Below are positions 20,660-29,980 of a DNA stretch of 64,000 nucleotides, piece after piece. A program made the translations under genes and the position numbers. This DNA comes from Thraustochytrium sp. TN22. Taxonomy: Eukaryota; Sar; Bigyra; Thraustochytrida; Thraustochytriidae. The number at the start of each line of letters is the position of its first letter. Positions within the stretch are counted from its first letter, which is position 1. The notes below the pieces were generated by a model. That model was not told the origin of the DNA and ran no database searches. It worked only from the letters and a program-made list of their open reading frames with translations. Location: positions 1 through 64,000 of the forward strand of contig JABLUY010000059.1 of NCBI GenBank assembly GCA_013306675.1, in the 5' to 3' direction.

Positions 20660-21007
20660 TTACTGGGCCTTGGACGCGCGGAGCTTCTCGTTGAACTTGT
20701 CCATGCGCTTGAACTCGGCGCGGGCGCCCATCATCCACATGCCGGCGCCAACTGTGCGTCAAAAGCAACCGCATCAATGTCAGGTCAGCGCTCCGTCCGC
20801 AGTGGCCCTTGGCACGAAGGCAAGGCTAGACGTCTGGCGTCTCAGACGAGCCTGAGCCGAAGTCCAACGAAACGTACCGAAGGCAAGGCCAAGGCCCATG
20901 CCGATGTCTGCGGCGAGGCTCGGGTGGCTCTCCGGGGCCGCGGCGGTGGCGAAGCCGCGCTTGCCCGCGACGCGGACGGCCGCCTGGCGAACGAGGACGG
21001 AGTTCAT
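20660..21007 (-). CDS. Cytochrome c oxidase small subunit (COX5c/COX7a-like), two exons
   Basis: 73 aa from exons 20878-21007 and 20660-20751, joined across a 126-bp GTACGT...CAG intron (20752-20877). The N terminus is a mitochondrial-targeting-like, Arg-containing sequence without acids (MNSVLVRQAAVRVAGKRGFA). A single transmembrane segment follows (DIGMGLGLAFVGAGMWMMGA) and then a short charged matrix/intermembrane tail (EFKRMDKFNEKLRASKAQ). One membrane helix of the form GLxLGLAxxGxWxM plus a charged tail is the pattern of plant COX5c and related COX7a/Cox9 accessory subunits of complex IV in the inner mitochondrial membrane. The homology is short, so another small inner-membrane protein is possible. 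Confidence 0.6.
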
Positions 21008-21808
21008 CTTTCTGCGTGTGTTGTTGCTTGCAAAGACTGCGAGTGACTTCGCGCGCTACGTCAGCCCTTCTTCTCTCCAAACCCCACCCGCGCCCGCGCC
21101 AAGCCGGCGCCGGCGCCCGCGCCCGCGCCAACGCCCACGCAGCGAAGCACGCGCGCGCGCACAACGCGCCACCACCTCGTCCACCCATGCTCGCCCCATC
21201 CCCGCTTGGCTGACGCGCCCGCGGCCCAGCGAGCCGTCCAGGGCGGCGCGGGGCAGGGCGCGGCACCGCGCGCGCCCCGCCGCCGCCGCCGCCGCCGCGC
21301 GCCGCAGCCGCCGCGCGCACGTACCTGGCGAAGGAGGCTTCGATCTCCTTTGGTGGCGAGCCTCGGCGACGTTGCGTGGCAGCAGCTGCTGGGTGCAGCC
21401 AGAGCGTCCGCGGTCAGGGTCTGCGTCAGGGTCCGCCGGGCGCGGGGTTGCGCACCGGGACCGCGCCCGAGTGTCTCAAGACTCGGCCCTCGCCAGCTGA
21501 GCTTGAGCAGAGCAGAGCAGAGCAGAGCAAGCAACAAGCGAGCAATCACTCTCGCTCGCGCGCTTCGGGCTGGCGCGGTGAGGTAGGTAACTATCCTCGG
21601 CCTCCGGGCCCAGCAGTTCTTCTTGCACTCGGACAGCAGGCGCTGGAGCTCGGCAGTCGGGCCGGCGGCGGCACGAGGCCGCCTTCCAGGCTTGGGCGGA
21701 GGTCGCGGCCACGGCCACGGCGAGCGTGGCGGTGGCGAGCGTGGCGAGCGCGGCGAGCGCGCAGCGCGTGCAGGGCGTGCAGGGCGTTGCAAAGCTCCCG
21801 CGGCGAGG
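21008..21808. other. Divergent promoter region, GC-rich
   Basis: 800 bp between the divergent COX5c/7a-like gene and the polytopic membrane protein gene. It contains GCGCCC/CGCGCC hexamer-like runs (about 21085-21150), a CCGCCG run (about 21280-21300) and an AGAGC pentamer run (about 21508-21530). No gene supported. Confidence 0.5.
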
Positions 21809-23800
21809 ATGGGCGCGCGCGTGGCGGCGGTGGCAGCGGCGGCCGTGGCGGGCGCCGCGGTGCGGCTGGCGCTGTACCCGCAGTTCGTGCTGGGCGCCCT
21901 GCTGGTGAGCCTGAGCGTGGTGGTGAAGCTGTCGCGGAACCCGGCGGGCGTGGCGCTGCTGGCGGTGGCGGTGGTGGTAGCCGGCGTGCTGGCGCTGGCA
22001 TTCAATGAGCCGCTGCTGCGCGCGCTGCGGCGCGCGGCGCCGCCGCTGGGCAGGCAGGTGAAGCGCGTGGCGACGCGCGCGCAGGACGGCGCCACGGCGC
22101 GCCTCAAGGCAACGCCGCCGCACGTGTTCACGCTGGTGGCCTTTACGCTGCCGGCGGTGGCGCAGTTCCTCGGGTCCATGGGTACGGTGCGCATGCTGTC
22201 CAGCGTGGACGTCAAGCCGACCTCGCTGCCGGGCGCGGGCTTCGTCGCGATGTTCTCTGTGGTGTACCTGGCGACGCTGACGCTGGGCGTGTCGCGGACG
22301 TGGCTGCGGCCGAGCAAAATTAGCTTCTTGCTGCAGTCGATATGGGTGCTGGGGGCGCTCACAAGCTCGTCCGCCTCGGAACTGCGCTTCAACGAGTTCC
22401 TGCCAAGCGTGCTGGCCGGCTGGGGTGGCTTCTTGATCGGGCTTACGCCCGGCACGGCCATCGTGGCGGCGCTCAAGACGGCCGCGGCCACCGCCGCGTT
22501 CGCCGGCGCCGGCGTTGCCACCGTGGACGGCGTGCGCGCCGGCGCTGCGGCCATCTCCGCACACCGCCAGGGCGCCGTCGCTCTTCAGGACGTCACCGCG
22601 GAGGAGGACGAAAAGGAGAACGAGGTTGAGGACGAGAATGAGGACGACTGGGGCAGCCGCAGCAGCGCGACGAAGAAGCGCAAGCAGGGTCAGAAGCAGG
22701 CGCCCTTTTGGGAGCGCGCGGACGTGGCGCTGCGTGATGCCACGGCGCGGTGGCTGGACGGCGAGGTGTGGCGCGAGTGGGCAGTGGCAAACCTGTCGGT
22801 GGCAGCGCTGACGGCGCGCGGCGCGGCGCTGTGGCCCAAGGAAGAGGTGCAGCTCAAGGCGGACGCCGAGGCCGAGGCAGCCGTTGTGGAGGCGGAGGCG
22901 GAGGAGATCCAGGAGGACCTGACAGAGGCCGGCTTCGACGTCGGGTCGCTGGCGCCGCCCATCGAGCTGGCCGCGGCCGTGTCTCTCTTTCGCGCGTTGC
23001 CGACTTGCCTGACGCTCTTGCTGGGCGTTGGTATGAGCATCGTGAGCATCGCGACGGGGCAATTCAAGGTGGGCATGCTGGCCATCCCGGTGGTGCTTTT
23101 CCCGTTCGCACTGGGCGAGGTGGTGGCACTGGTACGTCAGATGGGCGCGCGCAACGTGCTGCGTGGTGGGCCCCTGTCGCCAGCGTACCGTGCGGAGCTG
23201 CTTGAGAAGCATGGCGATGGCATGTCGCTGTTGCTGTGGGAGTCGCCGACGATGCTGCGTGCGTGGAAGTCAGCCAGCTCGCTGAGCGAGAAACTGCAGA
23301 CCGGCTCGCTTGTGGAGGAGCTGGCCGATACGCCGCGCCGCGTGCTGAACCCGGACGAGGCGGCCATGCAGGCGGCTCCGCAGCTCTCGGGCTGGATCGT
23401 CGCGCAGCTAATGCTTTCCGTGGTGCTTGACATCATCGGCGCGAGCTCCTACGCCATCCCGGCGCTCGGCGAGCTCTCGGACTTTGTCTGGGCGCCCACG
23501 CAGGCCTACTTGGTGCACCACATGTATGGCGTGAGCTGGCTGACGTGGGTCTCGATGCTGGAGGAGATCTTGCCCTTTACGGATGTGCTGCCGTCCGCCA
23601 CGATCGGCTTTGTGGTCACGTACGGCGTGTACTTTCCGGTGTGGGCGAAGCGCGGCTGGCGCGCCGTGACCGACACGGCGCGCTTCCGTCACACGATGCC
23701 GCTGCTTAAGAAGAAGCGCCGGTCCACGGCGGCGTCGGCGGCTCTCGAGGATGAGGCTGCTGCGGCGTCGGTGGTCGCGACGCACGACAAGGAGGACTGA
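21809..23800 (+). CDS. Polytopic membrane protein, function unknown
   Basis: 663 aa from MGARVAAVAAAAV. Hydrophobic segments occur near the N terminus (about 2-70), in the first half (LVAFTLPAVAQFLGSMG, MFSVVYLATLTLGV, FLPSVLAGWGGFLIGL, AAATAAFAGAGVATVDG), in the middle (LPTCLTLLLGVGMSIVSIA, VGMLAIPVVLFPFALGEVV) and at the C-terminal end (WIVAQLMLSVVLDIIGASSY, SATIGFVVTYGVYFPVW). A hydrophilic loop at about 260-300 is very acidic and then Lys-rich (EEDEKENEVEDENEDD, TKKRKQGQK). The C-terminal block with DIIGASSYAIPALGELSDFV and EEILPFTDVLPSATIGF resembles a domain I associate with uncharacterised plastid or mitochondrial membrane proteins of algae and plants; this is recollection, not a search result. 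Transport or membrane-organising roles are possible. Convergent with the kinase gene (164 bp between stops). Confidence 0.7.
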   Translation: MGARVAAVAAAAVAGAAVRLALYPQFVLGALLVSLSVVVKLSRNPAGVALLAVAVVVAGVLALAFNEPLLRALRRAAPPLGRQVKRVATRAQDGATARLKATPPHVFTLVAFTLPAVAQFLGSMGTVRMLSSVDVKPTSLPGAGFVAMFSVVYLATLTLGVSRTWLRPSKISFLLQSIWVLGALTSSSASELRFNEFLPSVLAGWGGFLIGLTPGTAIVAALKTAAATAAFAGAGVATVDGVRAGAAAISAHRQGAVALQDVTAEEDEKENEVEDENEDDWGSRSSATKKRKQGQKQAPFWERADVALRDATARWLDGEVWREWAVANLSVAALTARGAALWPKEEVQLKADAEAEAAVVEAEAEEIQEDLTEAGFDVGSLAPPIELAAAVSLFRALPTCLTLLLGVGMSIVSIATGQFKVGMLAIPVVLFPFALGEVVALVRQMGARNVLRGGPLSPAYRAELLEKHGDGMSLLLWESPTMLRAWKSASSLSEKLQTGSLVEELADTPRRVLNPDEAAMQAAPQLSGWIVAQLMLSVVLDIIGASSYAIPALGELSDFVWAPTQAYLVHHMYGVSWLTWVSMLEEILPFTDVLPSATIGFVVTYGVYFPVWAKRGWRAVTDTARFRHTMPLLKKKRRSTAASAALEDEAAAASVVATHDKED

Positions 23801-23964
23801 CTGTGACTGGAGGCCGCGCAGCGATGGCTTTGTACCACTTTGCAAAGTCTTGCAAGGAAACGATGGAGGTTCACAGTGTTCGAACGTGCGTGTGCGTTGT
23901 TTTGTGAGGCGTATGATTAGTAAGATGTATCAGGGATGAGATTCATCAATCGAAAGTTACAATT

Positions 23965-25962
23965 TCAGAGAAAGAGAGCGTCTTCGTCAACAATGTGCGG
24001 GCCGTAGCCGCGTTTGCGCGCCTTGCGCATGTACGTCTGATTCTTGCGGTTCTCCAGCACATAGGGCTCGCGGCGCTTGACAACGGCGGCAACCTTTTGC
24101 ACGGAGCCGCGCACGCGCGAGGCGTCGACCCACGCGTGGCGCATGACATCCTTGAGCGAGAAGCGGTGGTCTGGCGAGAGGCAGAGCATGTTGAGGAGGA
24201 GGTCCTTGGCCTCGGTAGAAATGACGACGTCGCGCTGCAGCAGGTTGGGCATCGTCCAGGCCACAAGTGTGGCCTCGTCCTCGGTGCTGAGGTCCGTTGT
24301 GTCGGTCTCCGTGTCAGCATCGGCGTCGGCGTCGCCATCGGCACGGCTGCCGGAGGAATCCTCGGCGCCGAGGCGGCCGAGGCGCTCGTAATAGTCGCGG
24401 CGGCGGATCCACTCGCCCTCCTCAAAGGGCAGCACGCCAAAGAGCATGACGTGCAGCACGACACCGAGGCTGTAGACGTCCGCCTTCGAGCCGCAGTAGC
24501 GGCCCTTGGCGACCTCGGGCGCCTGGTAGGAGAGCGTGCCGGAGCGAGAGCTTACAACGAGCGCCGGCGTCTTGTAGCGCGCCACGCTACGACTGCTTTG
24601 CGAGTGCACGCTGCCCTCGCTGTCGAGGCTCGAGATGGACTGATAGCTGACGGACTTGTTGCCGAGGCCGTCCAGGGCGGTCATGCCGCCGCGCAAGGAT
24701 GAGGTGGAGGAGATGCCGTTGCCGCCGTGGTAGTGCGAGGCGAGATTGGACATGGAGCTGGAGCCGCGAAGCGACGAGGACGAGGTGGGCGAGCCGAGGC
24801 CCGAGGGCGCGCGCGGCGACGCCAGGTCGGCGTCGCTGGCCGCGGCAGCCCGGCGCGTGCGGCCCGTGCTGATGGCCGCGAAGAGCTGCTCGTCCTCGCG
24901 GGCGCCCCCGGCGGCCTGGGAGGTGGTCAGCACCGTGCCAGTTGCCGTTGTCGCGGCCGTGCTGGGCGAGCTGTCGAGGTCATAGATGCCGTCGCCGGCC
25001 CTGGCGGCCGCTGCGGCATCGAGCGAAGACACCGACAGGGAGTGCAGTCGACCGCGCGAGGCCCCGAGCGTGAGCCCGGAGCCGGGCGGGAAAAAGTGCA
25101 CGAGCGGTGAGGGTGAGGGCGAGGTGGACTCGAGCGAGGCGGTCGAGGAGTTCATGCTCTCGAGCGAGGTGAGCGAGGCGACCGTGCGGATGTTGGCGGC
25201 CGAGGAAGGCAGGCGGCGACGCAGTCGCGAGCCGGAGCCGAAGCCCGAGCTGGTGCCTGCGACCGAGGCGGACCCGCTGACCGAGCCCGACAGCGAAAAT
25301 GTGCCGGAGCGGTGCCGTTCTGATGGCGAGGAGGCGGCCGAGGAGGCCGAGCCGACCAGGCGGTGCTGGCGGCGATGGCGGTGACTCCTGTCGCGCGAGC
25401 GCAGGGGTCGCACCACCTCGGAGAGGCCAAAGTCAGTGATCTTGACGATGCCGTTCTTGCCCAGCAGAATGTTCTCCGGCTTGAGGTCCAGGTGCACGAC
25501 GCCGTGCTTGTGAAGGTGCGAGAGGCCGCGCACGACCTGCTGGAAGACGGCGCGCGCCGTCTCCTCGTTAAAGGGGATGCCCGAGCTCAGATATGAGAAA
25601 AGGTCACCCGAGTCCATGTACTCGGTGACGATGACGCTCACGCGCCGCACGTCGTACGAGGATTTGGGCCCGTGCTTGCTGGGGAACTCCACGTCATGCA
25701 GCACGGTGACGAGCCCGCTCACGTTCGGGTGCCGGTTCTGCGGCTCCCCAAAGTAGCGCAGAATTTCCAGCTCACGCTGCACTTCGGCTGACTTGAAGGT
25801 CTCTGGGTCCATGATCTTGAGCGCCACCAGCTGCCCTGTGAGCCGGTGCTTGCCGCACTTGACCTTGCTCGACATGCCTTCTCCCAGCGTCTCGCCCACC
25901 TCAAAGTCGCCCAGCGTGCGCTTGTTGCCGCTGCCCGCGACGCTGAACAAGAACGACGCCAT
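23965..25962 (-). CDS. CAMK-like Ser/Thr protein kinase with giant activation-loop insert
   Basis: 665 aa from MASFLFSVAGSGN, the ATG 18 codons before the glycine-rich loop. Kinase landmarks: G27-E-G29 loop, VALK with Lys49, VVHLDLKPENILL with catalytic Asp159 and Asn164, and D177-F-G. The HLD variant of HRD is typical of MLCK/DAPK-type CAMK kinases. The P+1/APE segment (GTLSYQAPEV) appears only at 475-484, so about 270 extra residues, very Ser-rich with Arg/His patches, lie inside the activation segment. The C-lobe continues with DVYSLGVVLHVMLFGVLPF, a second acidic Asp/Ala insert (about 540-560) and HRFSLKDVMRHAW. A basic tail ends VDEDALFL. No calmodulin-binding or EF-hand segment is obvious. 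Activity is expected; substrates and upstream inputs are unknown. Confidence 0.88.
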   Translation of the reverse strand: MASFLFSVAGSGNKRTLGDFEVGETLGEGMSSKVKCGKHRLTGQLVALKIMDPETFKSAEVQRELEILRYFGEPQNRHPNVSGLVTVLHDVEFPSKHGPKSSYDVRRVSVIVTEYMDSGDLFSYLSSGIPFNEETARAVFQQVVRGLSHLHKHGVVHLDLKPENILLGKNGIVKITDFGLSEVVRPLRSRDRSHRHRRQHRLVGSASSAASSPSERHRSGTFSLSGSVSGSASVAGTSSGFGSGSRLRRRLPSSAANIRTVASLTSLESMNSSTASLESTSPSPSPLVHFFPPGSGLTLGASRGRLHSLSVSSLDAAAAARAGDGIYDLDSSPSTAATTATGTVLTTSQAAGGAREDEQLFAAISTGRTRRAAAASDADLASPRAPSGLGSPTSSSSLRGSSSMSNLASHYHGGNGISSTSSLRGGMTALDGLGNKSVSYQSISSLDSEGSVHSQSSRSVARYKTPALVVSSRSGTLSYQAPEVAKGRYCGSKADVYSLGVVLHVMLFGVLPFEEGEWIRRRDYYERLGRLGAEDSSGSRADGDADADADTETDTTDLSTEDEATLVAWTMPNLLQRDVVISTEAKDLLLNMLCLSPDHRFSLKDVMRHAWVDASRVRGSVQKVAAVVKRREPYVLENRKNQTYMRKARKRGYGPHIVDEDALFL

Positions 25963-28900
25963 CGCGCTGCCGCTGCCGCTGCCGCTGCCGCCCGGCGGCG
26001 AAGTCGCCGCCGCTACGCCCGCCACGCGCGCGCGCGCGCTGCGCAGCGGGGCCGTGAAACCAGGTGAAAGCGCGGGTCGCACCGCTGACGAACCGCGTCG
26101 TCAGCCACGCGCGCGCCTGGACGGGACGCTGACGCCTGTTGCCGAGGCGCCGCCGGTCAAGGGCGTGCTTCGCGCGGGCCCGGCACGCACCGTGGCCGCA
26201 GCGCGCCGCGCTGCGCTGCGCCGCGCCGCGCCGCGCCGCGCCGCACCGTCGCCGCGCCGCACCGCGCACTCGCGCGCGGGTCGGCTGGTCGCTGCGCAAC
26301 GAGGCGCGAGATGCAACGAGACGAAACCTGAAATGACACTGGTCACGTTGCGGTCACCACAGCGCGCGCCGCCACCAAGCTCCGCGCTTCGCGCGCTCGC
26401 CTCGCCCCGCCGCGCCTCGCCTCGCCGCGCCGCGCCGCGCTCTGCAAGCGCCGCCCTGCCGCCACCGCCGCGCCTCCGTGCGCCCGCTTGCCCGCGTTGC
26501 GTGCGTGCGCGCGAGCGTGCGCAGGGCTGCGCCTCTCTCGCCTCCCCGATCCGAGTCCGCGTCGGCGGGTGCAGCAGCAAGCTCGCTCGCTCGCTCTCGC
26601 CGCGCGGCGCCGCGCCGCGCCGTGCCGCGCGCGCCGCTCGCCGCAGGCCGCTGCCGCGCCGCGACGCGCCGCCGCGCCGCCGCCGCCTGCCGCCGCGGTC
26701 CCGTTTTCGCTCTGCCGCCTCCCTGTTTCCTGCTCAGGCTGCCTAGCTAGGCAGGCCTGCCTGCTTCTCCGCGTCAGACTCCGCCGCTCTCCCTCCCTCC
26801 TCCTCTCGCCCCTGCCGCGTCGCGCGACCTGCCCCGGGCTGGCGCGCCGCGCTCGGGCGCGGTGCGCGCGCGCGGGCGAGCGCGCGGGCGAGCGCGCGAG
26901 CGAGCGAGCGGCCGGCCGCGGCTCGGAGCGGGCGTCGCGGCGCCGAGGGCGATAAAGGTCTGGTTTGAACTTGAACTCAACTCGGCTGGCGCCGGTCAGA
27001 GCCCGTTTGAAGACGACCAACGGGAGGACGAGGAGGAGCCAAACCGAGGTGGACTCCGAGTCGCCAGAGCGATGCGACGCGCAGCTACGAGCCGACGGCC
27101 GCGCGGGAGGAAGACAGCGCGGCGCGGCGGCCGGGCCCGGCAGGCGGACTCGAGGCTCGCGCCTCCTCCGGAGCCAAGGGTGGCTTGCTTCGCTTCGCGC
27201 GGGCTGCGGCCGAGCTGCGCCGATGACGCGGGGTCGGCAGCCTGGCTGCTCCAACTTCCTTCCTGCTCGTCGCCGCGGCCCCGGCCGAGCGCGGCAGCTG
27301 ATGCGCAGGCCGCGGCAGGCGAGGCCAAGCAGACCTGAGCCGACCCGAGCGTCGCCGCGGAGCTTCAACGCGCGGCTGAGCCAGCCAGTCAGGCGGCCTC
27401 CAATGCACGGGCGTCGCAGGTCGCCGGCGGGACCTGCGACGCTGCGAGGCAAGGATCGCGTTGTTTGTGGGGGTGTGCGCCACGCGGACACCCGCGAGGC
27501 CAGGTGACGCCAGGTGACGAGCCGCCGATGGCGAGTCTCGGACACCAGCTTTGATTCCAAGCCTCGCCGGCATTGCCTGGCAAAGCCGGCTTTGAGGCTT
27601 GCTTCCAGCACAGCTCCGAGCGCCTCCAGTCCACAGCCGCCACGGCCTCGACGGCCGGGTCATCGCGCCGCCGCTCGGCTCGGCTCGAGTCGACTCGACT
27701 TGACTCGACTCGACCCGGCTCGGCTCGGTGCGGCGGTGCAGTGCGTGGCTGGTTGGCTGCGGCTCGGTGCGGCTCGGTAGACCGCGCCTCCGGCGCCGCG
27801 CTCGCAAGCGGTGGCGGCGCAGTGGCGGACGGGCCTCGCGTACGTACGTGTGAGGCTGGAGAAACTAGCTAAGAGAGAGCGGACTGCGCACAGCCGCAGC
27901 GGCAGTCCTTCGCTGCCACGCGTGGACTTGGAGGACTTGCCCTCGTACCTGCTTACTTCGCTAGCCGTGACGAGCCATGTCATGAGCATTCGCGGATGCG
28001 GCCGCAAGTGCACGACGGCGCGCGCGGCCGCGTGCGGCCGCAGCCTCGCGGTGAGGAGGCAACCTGGAGCAGCCAGCCAGCCGCGGGGGCGTCGTCGGGC
28101 AGCCAGCTTCGATCAGACTTGCGCAGGCTCCAGCCACAGCAACCTCGAGCAAGCCGAGCAAAGTTCAACTCAAGTTCCAGCGTTCACGGCGCCCCAGCCC
28201 TGACAGTGAGCCGGGTACCAGGGGGTAAAAACTTAGTACGTAGTAGCCACCGTGTGACGTAGCCACCGCCACAGTCAGTCCCCTGCAGTGCACCACGCCT
28301 CCCCGCACTTGGGCGCGGAAGTCCGCGTTGCGTTTCATGATAGGGTACTAGGATACCGCAGGCCGTTCAAGTGACGCTGAGCGCCGCGCATCTGAACGCC
28401 TTCGAGCATCGCGAGCATCCCGAGCATCGCGAGCATCGCGAGCATCGCGAGCATCGCGAGCATTTCTCGCCCAGTCTTCTCGTCCGTGGCCGCACGCGTC
28501 AGGCAGTCGCGCGTCCATGGCCAGGGTCCAGCGGCCGACGATCCGCCACCCTGTCGATCCGCATTGACGCCGCCGGGCTCGCATCCGAGTCGGCGCCGCC
28601 GCCTCGCATCGGGTCCGAGCGAACGTTCTCTCTTGTTCTAGTGCGGGCTCGCCTCGGCCCGTACCATCGTTCCGGGCCAGCGTTCTCGCCGTTGGCGCGC
28701 CGCGGCTCGAGCTACTAGCTGACAGTGAGGGCGGCGGCAAGCTGGGCATCATCAGCAAACGCGGCGCGGCGCGGGCGGGGCAGACGGGCGGCGGCGGCGG
28801 CGCGAGCGAGCGGCGGCGCGAGCGGCCAGCGGCCAGCGGCGGCGGGCCCGTGGCGGCGAGAGCGGCCGTCCGGCAGCGGCAGGCAGGCAGGTAGGCAGGC

Positions 28901-28967
28901 AGGCAGGCTTCGCGCGCGTGAGGTCGAGGTCGTCTTCGCGGGCGAGCAGAAGAGCAAGGGCCCCAGG
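25963..28967. other. 3-kb spacer without recognised gene
   Basis: The first part is the kinase promoter, with CGCGCCG-rich low-complexity DNA at 26190-26260 and 26390-26450. (GCTC)n/(GAGC)n tracts lie at 26577-26600 and 26870-26915. A TTGAACTTGAACTCA block at 26965-26979 resembles the (CTTGAA)n block at 17629. A TCGAC/CGGCT pentamer tract lies at about 27670-27730 and a 9-bp repeat at 28403-28463. Open frames overlap on all frames and lack domains. Confidence 0.5.
28403..28463. repeat. 9-bp tandem repeat
   Basis: Seven copies of CGAGCATCG-type 9-mers (two with C/T variants). It is in-frame as Glu-His-Arg on one strand, but no gene context supports translation. Confidence 0.85.
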
Positions 28968-29621
28968 ATGGCGTCAGGAGCAGTGGCGGCGACGAGCGGC
29001 GAGCGCGGGGAGGATGCGCCCAAGTATAAGGAGTACCCGTTCGGCCTGGTGGAGGAGCGGTCGGAGCGCGGCATCCCCATGGTGCACTTCATCGAGGACG
29101 TGGCGGCCTTCATGCAGAAGCCCGGCGCGGAGCTCAAGACCGTGATGGAGGCGCTGGACGGACTGTACAATGAGCTGAAGCAGCTGGAGTCGCGGTTCGT
29201 GAATCTGAGGGCAATCCACAAGGCGCGCATCCCCGAGATTGAGGAGACTATTTCCGTGGTGGAGTTCCTGCAGCGCAAGGCCGACGAGGGCGACGCTGCC
29301 GAGATGATCACGAACTTCCAGCTGTCTGCCAGCATCTTCGCCGAGGCCAAGGTCAACTTTTCTGCCGGCACCGTTGTGCTGTGGCTCGGGGCGTCCACGG
29401 CCGCGGAGCTCACCTTTGACGAGGCGCTCGAGATCTTGCGCACCAACCTTCAGCGCAAGCAGGACCAGCTCGACCAGTGCGAGCAGGACCTTCAGCTCGC
29501 CAAGAAGCAGGTCACCACCGCCGAGGTCTGCATGGCCAGGGTCTACAACAACGACGTTAAGGAACGTCGTGCCAAGATGGCCAGCGAAAAGGAAGAGGCC
29601 GCTGCCGAGAAGGAGGAGTGA
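28968..29621 (+). CDS. PFDN3: Prefoldin subunit 3 (VBP1)
   Basis: 217 aa from MASGAVAATSG. It is the alpha-class subunit of the hexameric prefoldin co-chaperone, which delivers unfolded actin and tubulin to the cytosolic chaperonin CCT. Visible features: the conserved N-terminal GIPMVHFIEDVAAFM, the first coiled coil (about 45-100, with FVNLRAIHKARIPEIEETI), the central beta-hairpin region containing FSAGTVVLWLGA, and the second coiled coil (about 150-217, EILRTNLQRKQDQLDQCEQ). Length and order match the family (about 190-200 aa elsewhere). The final residues are Lys/Glu-rich. Single exon; the open frame upstream of the ATG is GC-rich flank. Confidence 0.93.
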   Translation: MASGAVAATSGERGEDAPKYKEYPFGLVEERSERGIPMVHFIEDVAAFMQKPGAELKTVMEALDGLYNELKQLESRFVNLRAIHKARIPEIEETISVVEFLQRKADEGDAAEMITNFQLSASIFAEAKVNFSAGTVVLWLGASTAAELTFDEALEILRTNLQRKQDQLDQCEQDLQLAKKQVTTAEVCMARVYNNDVKERRAKMASEKEEAAAEKEE

Positions 29622-29980
29622 ACGTCATCCATGCGTGAGCGTGGTGAGCAAGCAGACCGCCGCGAGGAGTTGGGACCGATCGGCAGTTCTGTATGAGCGA
29701 GCAGGCGAGCAGGTGAGTGAGCGGGCTCGAGCTTCGAATTTGAGGTAGTTAGTAAGGCTACTCGCGGCCTGTGTAGGGCCAGGTAGATGAATGTCATGAG
29801 CAAAACTTTCCTCCGTCAATGTTTAGTTCTAAAGGACGAAAAGGTCGGCCGAGCGCCTTCTTGCTTTAGCAAAAGTCTTGTCAGCGGGGCGCCGGCGGTG
29901 GTTGGGTGGGCTTCGGCCGCACCGGCAAGTCCGCCGCTGTCGTGCCTCAAAGCAAAACACCTTTTTTGCCAGTGGCAACC
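29622..29980. other. Intergenic spacer
   Basis: About 360 bp between prefoldin 3 and MSH2, AT-richer than the flanking genes (about 29730-29870), with GAGCAGGCGAGCAGG repeats near 29698. It holds the prefoldin 3' end and the MSH2 promoter. Nothing else seen. Confidence 0.5.

Noticed and set aside
21476-23212. 578-codon minus-strand frame opposite the polytopic membrane protein
   Set aside because: Arg/His/Gln-rich composition typical of the antisense of GC3-rich genes; no domain. The + strand frame has clear membrane segments.
28403-28463. CRISPR-like regular repeat
   Set aside because: Nine-base units are directly adjacent without spacers and the context is eukaryotic; it is a microsatellite. 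The same applies to the other short arrays.
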